From positions 1-16,533 of the forward strand of contig JACMJD010000478.1 of the NCBI GenBank assembly GCA_014380825.1: DNA of 16,533 bases, in the 5' to 3' direction. The position numbers and the translations under genes are program-made. Of this stretch, positions 14,552 through 16,533 are shown in pieces. The notes under the pieces were generated by a model that ran no database searches, was not told the DNA's origin, and was given only the letters and a program-made list of their open reading frames with translations. Source of the DNA: Phycisphaerae bacterium. Lineage in GTDB: Bacteria > Planctomycetota > Phycisphaerae > Tepidisphaerales > Tepidisphaeraceae. Each line of letters opens with the position of its first letter. Position 1 is the first letter of the stretch.

Positions 14552-15381
14552 CGGAAGATTCGATTCAACACTTCCGCCAATCGCACGCCCGCCCGCGCGA
14601 GCTGCAATTCGACCACCGGCTCGGCGCGCTGCACGTAAGCTTCATCCAGTTTCACCGGCGGACCATCCGCCGCAACGCCGGCGTAGACGACATTCACCGC
14701 AATCTGGTGCGACTCGTTGGCCCACCCCACCGGTTCGGCGCGCGTCCATTCCTTCGATTGCTGCTCCGTGATCGAGGCGGCAATCTTCTCCGCGTATTCT
14801 TTGATCGACAGCTTTTCTTCGCCCGAGCCCATCATGTGCTTCAGGATGTTCGAATCCCATACCTTGTGCAGGCTCAGCGCCTCCGGTGCGTCGAGAAAAA
14901 ACACCAGGCGAAAGTTTCCGCCCTTATCGTCGTTGCGATCGGTGCTGTGCAGCGGCTGATGCAGATCGCCGACGAAGTGGATCAGGAATTTCAGCGCCTC
15001 TTCGCGCTCGGTCGCGGGGCGAGTCCGATCATTCAGGACATTGGCGAAGTCGACGATCTTGTCGATGACGTTGTTGCCATTCTTGCCATCGCGGGCCGCA
15101 TCGTAGGCTTTCATCTCGTACGGGATGTTGACGTAATGCCAGGTCGACGTTTCCTCGCGGTCTTTGCGAATCGAATCCGCCCAGGCGGAAACGCTCGACA
15201 TCGTGGAGCCCTTGGCCAGCAGCTCCTCGGCAGCGGCCTTCGCTTTGGGCGTGAGGCGCGACTCGGCGATCTGCGCGACGATCGCGTGCCCCTCGCGGCC
15301 CCAGGCGAATAGATGCGTCGGAATCAGGAAGACGACCAGCGTCAGGAAGCAAACAAACGAGCGAGACAACAGCAGTTTCAT
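14548..15381 (-). CDS. Secreted S1/P1-type zinc nuclease
   Basis: From ATG 15381 the product has 277 residues. Residues 1-26 are a signal peptide (M-K-L-L-L-S-R... to L-F-A), and cleavage would expose W27, whose free amino group binds zinc in this family. The trinuclear zinc ligands can all be placed: W27, H32 (W-G-R-E-G-H), D69 (A-W-A-D), H82 (T-W-H-Y-V-N), H135, D139 and H145 (H-F-V-G-D-L-H-Q-P-L-H), and H172 and D176 (L-H-K-V-W-D). The family cleaves single-stranded DNA and RNA and removes 3' phosphates; here it would act outside the cytoplasm, probably in nucleic-acid scavenging. The frame is open upstream to 15603, but that stretch overlaps the divergent gene. The TAG stop lies within a repeat arm. 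It diverges from the nucleotidyltransferase-fold gene. Confidence 0.93.
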   Translation of the reverse strand: MKLLLSRSFVCFLTLVVFLIPTHLFAWGREGHAIVAQIAESRLTPKAKAAAEELLAKGSTMSSVSAWADSIRKDREETSTWHYVNIPYEMKAYDAARDGKNGNNVIDKIVDFANVLNDRTRPATEREEALKFLIHFVGDLHQPLHSTDRNDDKGGNFRLVFFLDAPEALSLHKVWDSNILKHMMGSGEEKLSIKEYAEKIAASITEQQSKEWTRAEPVGWANESHQIAVNVVYAGVAADGPPVKLDEAYVQRAEPVVELQLARAGVRLAEVLNRIFR

Positions 15382-15445
15382 ATCCACATCGTACGCGCTT
15401 CTCGCCGCGGACGCTTCGGCGAAATCGTGCAACGTTCGGCAACTT

Positions 15446-15461
15446 CGCGCGTAAATGCGCG
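15446..15461. promoter_or_regulatory. Small hairpin abutting the nucleotidyltransferase start
   Basis: CGCGC (15446-15450) and GCGCG (15457-15461) flank the loop GTAAAT, 2 nt before ATG 15464. It may modulate initiation. A similar GCGCG-GTTAAAT-CGCGC hairpin follows the gene at 16459-16475. Confidence 0.3.
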
Positions 15462-15463
15462 GG

Positions 15464-16438
15464 ATGACATCGCATTCAGAACAACTGCTGGCGCTGGGTC
15501 GCCGCTTTCTGGAACCGTATACGCGTCTGGATGGCGCCGCGTGCGCGGCGATTACCGGATCCAGCGCGGAAGGCCACGCTGACGAATTCTCCGACCTGGA
15601 CATGACGGTTTATTACACGCGCCTGCCGCCTGAAGATGCGATCCTCGCCGTGCGCGAACAACTGGGCGGCGGACCGATCACTTGGAACGTCGGGAAACAT
15701 TCCGACGGCGAATTCGCGATGGCGTTCCGCGTGCAAGGCGTCGAGTGCCAGTGCGGCCACGTCACGATCGCGCGATGGGAGGGCGACATCGATCGTGTCC
15801 TCCGCGGCGAAGAGTTGGCGTCGCCGCTGCACAAGGCGATGTCGGGCACGCTGATCTCGACAGCCGTTTTCGGCGCAGAGTTGTTGGAAAAATGGAAATC
15901 GCGTCTGCGCTCGTACCCCGATTCACTGGCCCGCGCCATGGTGAAGCACCATCTGCAATTCTTCCCGACGTGGGGGATCCTGCCGCGGATGGGGCGTCGC
16001 AACGCCGAGCTCTGGATGCGGCAAGTGATGGTCGAATCGTCGTTCAACCTGCTGGGCGTGCTGGCGGGATTGAATCGCCAGTACTTCACTTCATTTCAGT
16101 TCAAGCGAACGAGCGCATTTATTCGGACGTTGAAGATCTCGCCGCCGAATTTCGCTGAACGGTTGGATTCACTGTGGAAGATGAGCTTGCCCGATGCCGC
16201 CTTGGCGCTGCGGGCGCTGGTCGCCGACACCGTCGATCTGATCGAACACCATATGACGGACATCGACACCACTGCCGTGCGCAAAGCGCTGGCGCGGAAC
16301 GATGTCGCGTACAACTACGTCCGATACATCGCGCACTGCGTAGTGGGCACAGCGATTGCTTCCGCGCCGCGCGACCGCCGCGGGATCAATTTCATTTCGT
16401 CGATGCAAGAAAACTTTCGCGCGAATTTTTCCGTTTGA
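15464..16438 (+). CDS. Nucleotidyltransferase-fold protein (GS...DxD motif)
   Basis: The 324-residue protein carries the Pol-beta-type nucleotidyltransferase signature near its N-terminus: T-G-S-S-A-E-G (31-37) followed by S-D-L-D (D44 and D46 as metal ligands). A possible third acidic residue lies in G-V-E-C-Q-C. The remaining 200 residues look helical and resemble the C-terminal halves of aminoglycoside-nucleotidyltransferase-like proteins. The family transfers NMP groups to small molecules, proteins or RNA; the acceptor cannot be told. ATG 15464 is preferred; ATG 15455 is three codons upstream inside a small hairpin. No clear ribosome site. It diverges from the nuclease gene across 82 bp. 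A drug-modifying role is possible but unproven. Confidence 0.75.
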   Translation: MTSHSEQLLALGRRFLEPYTRLDGAACAAITGSSAEGHADEFSDLDMTVYYTRLPPEDAILAVREQLGGGPITWNVGKHSDGEFAMAFRVQGVECQCGHVTIARWEGDIDRVLRGEELASPLHKAMSGTLISTAVFGAELLEKWKSRLRSYPDSLARAMVKHHLQFFPTWGILPRMGRRNAELWMRQVMVESSFNLLGVLAGLNRQYFTSFQFKRTSAFIRTLKISPPNFAERLDSLWKMSLPDAALALRALVADTVDLIEHHMTDIDTTAVRKALARNDVAYNYVRYIAHCVVGTAIASAPRDRRGINFISSMQENFRANFSV

Positions 16439-16450
16439 CAACTCTTAGTT

Positions 16451-16486
16451 CTGTGATCGCGCGGTTAAATCGCGCACGCCTCACAG
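16451..16486. terminator. Two-stem hairpin between convergent gene ends
   Basis: CTGTGA (16451-16456) pairs with TCACAG (16481-16486), and inside it GCGCG (16459-16463) pairs with CGCGC (16471-16475) around GTTAAAT. It lies between the ends of two convergent genes and could terminate both. There is no T-tract. Confidence 0.35.
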
Positions 16487-16533
16487 GTCGATCACTTCCA
16501 CGTCCGACAACCCGCGATAAGTCTTCCGATTTC
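16481..16533 (-). CDS. C-terminal fragment of a minus-strand gene (continues beyond window)
   Basis: On the minus strand one frame reads R-K-T-Y-R-G-L-S-D-V-E-V-I-D-L and then TGA (16483-16481). Codon third positions look coding-like, and the other minus frames read less plausibly. Seventeen residues are too few to name a family. Confidence 0.4.
   Translation of the reverse strand, partial: NRKTYRGLSDVEVIDL

Overview
The window is GC-rich bacterial DNA that looks like a member of the Planctomycetota, probably Phycisphaerae/Tepidisphaerales. This is an inference from three things. A large secreted beta-helix protein carries a basic leader followed by the LEPR-like motif L-E-N-R-Q-L-F-A. There is a lipoprotein with a YdjY-type domain. 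The gaps are dense in palindromic interspersed repeats. No tRNA, rRNA, CRISPR array, transposase or phage gene was seen.

Layout. Positions 3-503 (+) hold the C-terminal end of an aldehyde-dehydrogenase-like protein, followed by a doubtful 60-residue ORF and a hairpin repeat. A zinc alcohol dehydrogenase (794-1912, -) and a DeoC-fold protein (2057-2722, +) diverge from a gap that is almost entirely one inverted repeat. Positions 2863-4759 (+) hold two tandem paralogous exported alpha/beta-hydrolase-like proteins and a tiny membrane protein whose start overlaps the stop of the second paralogue. On the minus strand, 8133 down to 4701 reads: small charged protein, soluble transhydrogenase (SthA), YdjY-type lipoprotein, polytopic membrane protein; the last two overlap by 11 nt. 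A membrane-bound diguanylate cyclase (8664-9620, +) converges on the beta-helix protein (9675-12731, -). Then come a GT-C-type glycosyltransferase (13040-14338, -), a structured repeat of about 168 nt, an S1/P1 nuclease (14548-15381, -), a nucleotidyltransferase-fold protein (15464-16438, +) and the last codons of another minus-strand gene (16481-16533).

How the genes may work together. An ALDH-like protein, an alcohol dehydrogenase and a DeoC-fold protein side by side suggest aldehyde or deoxyribose-type metabolism. However, the DeoC-fold protein lacks all three classic catalytic residues, and the ALDH-like protein ends with no room for the cysteine catalytic domain. Much of the rest is cell-envelope or secreted: lipoproteins, hydrolase-like proteins, a parallel beta-helix polysaccharide-lyase-like protein, a glycosyltransferase and an exported nuclease. 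No single coherent new system is proven. The strongest leads are the catalytically stripped DeoC-fold protein and the way repeat elements sit directly on gene starts and stops: at both divergent start codons around 1913-2056, at the start of the second hydrolase paralogue, and supplying the nuclease stop codon.
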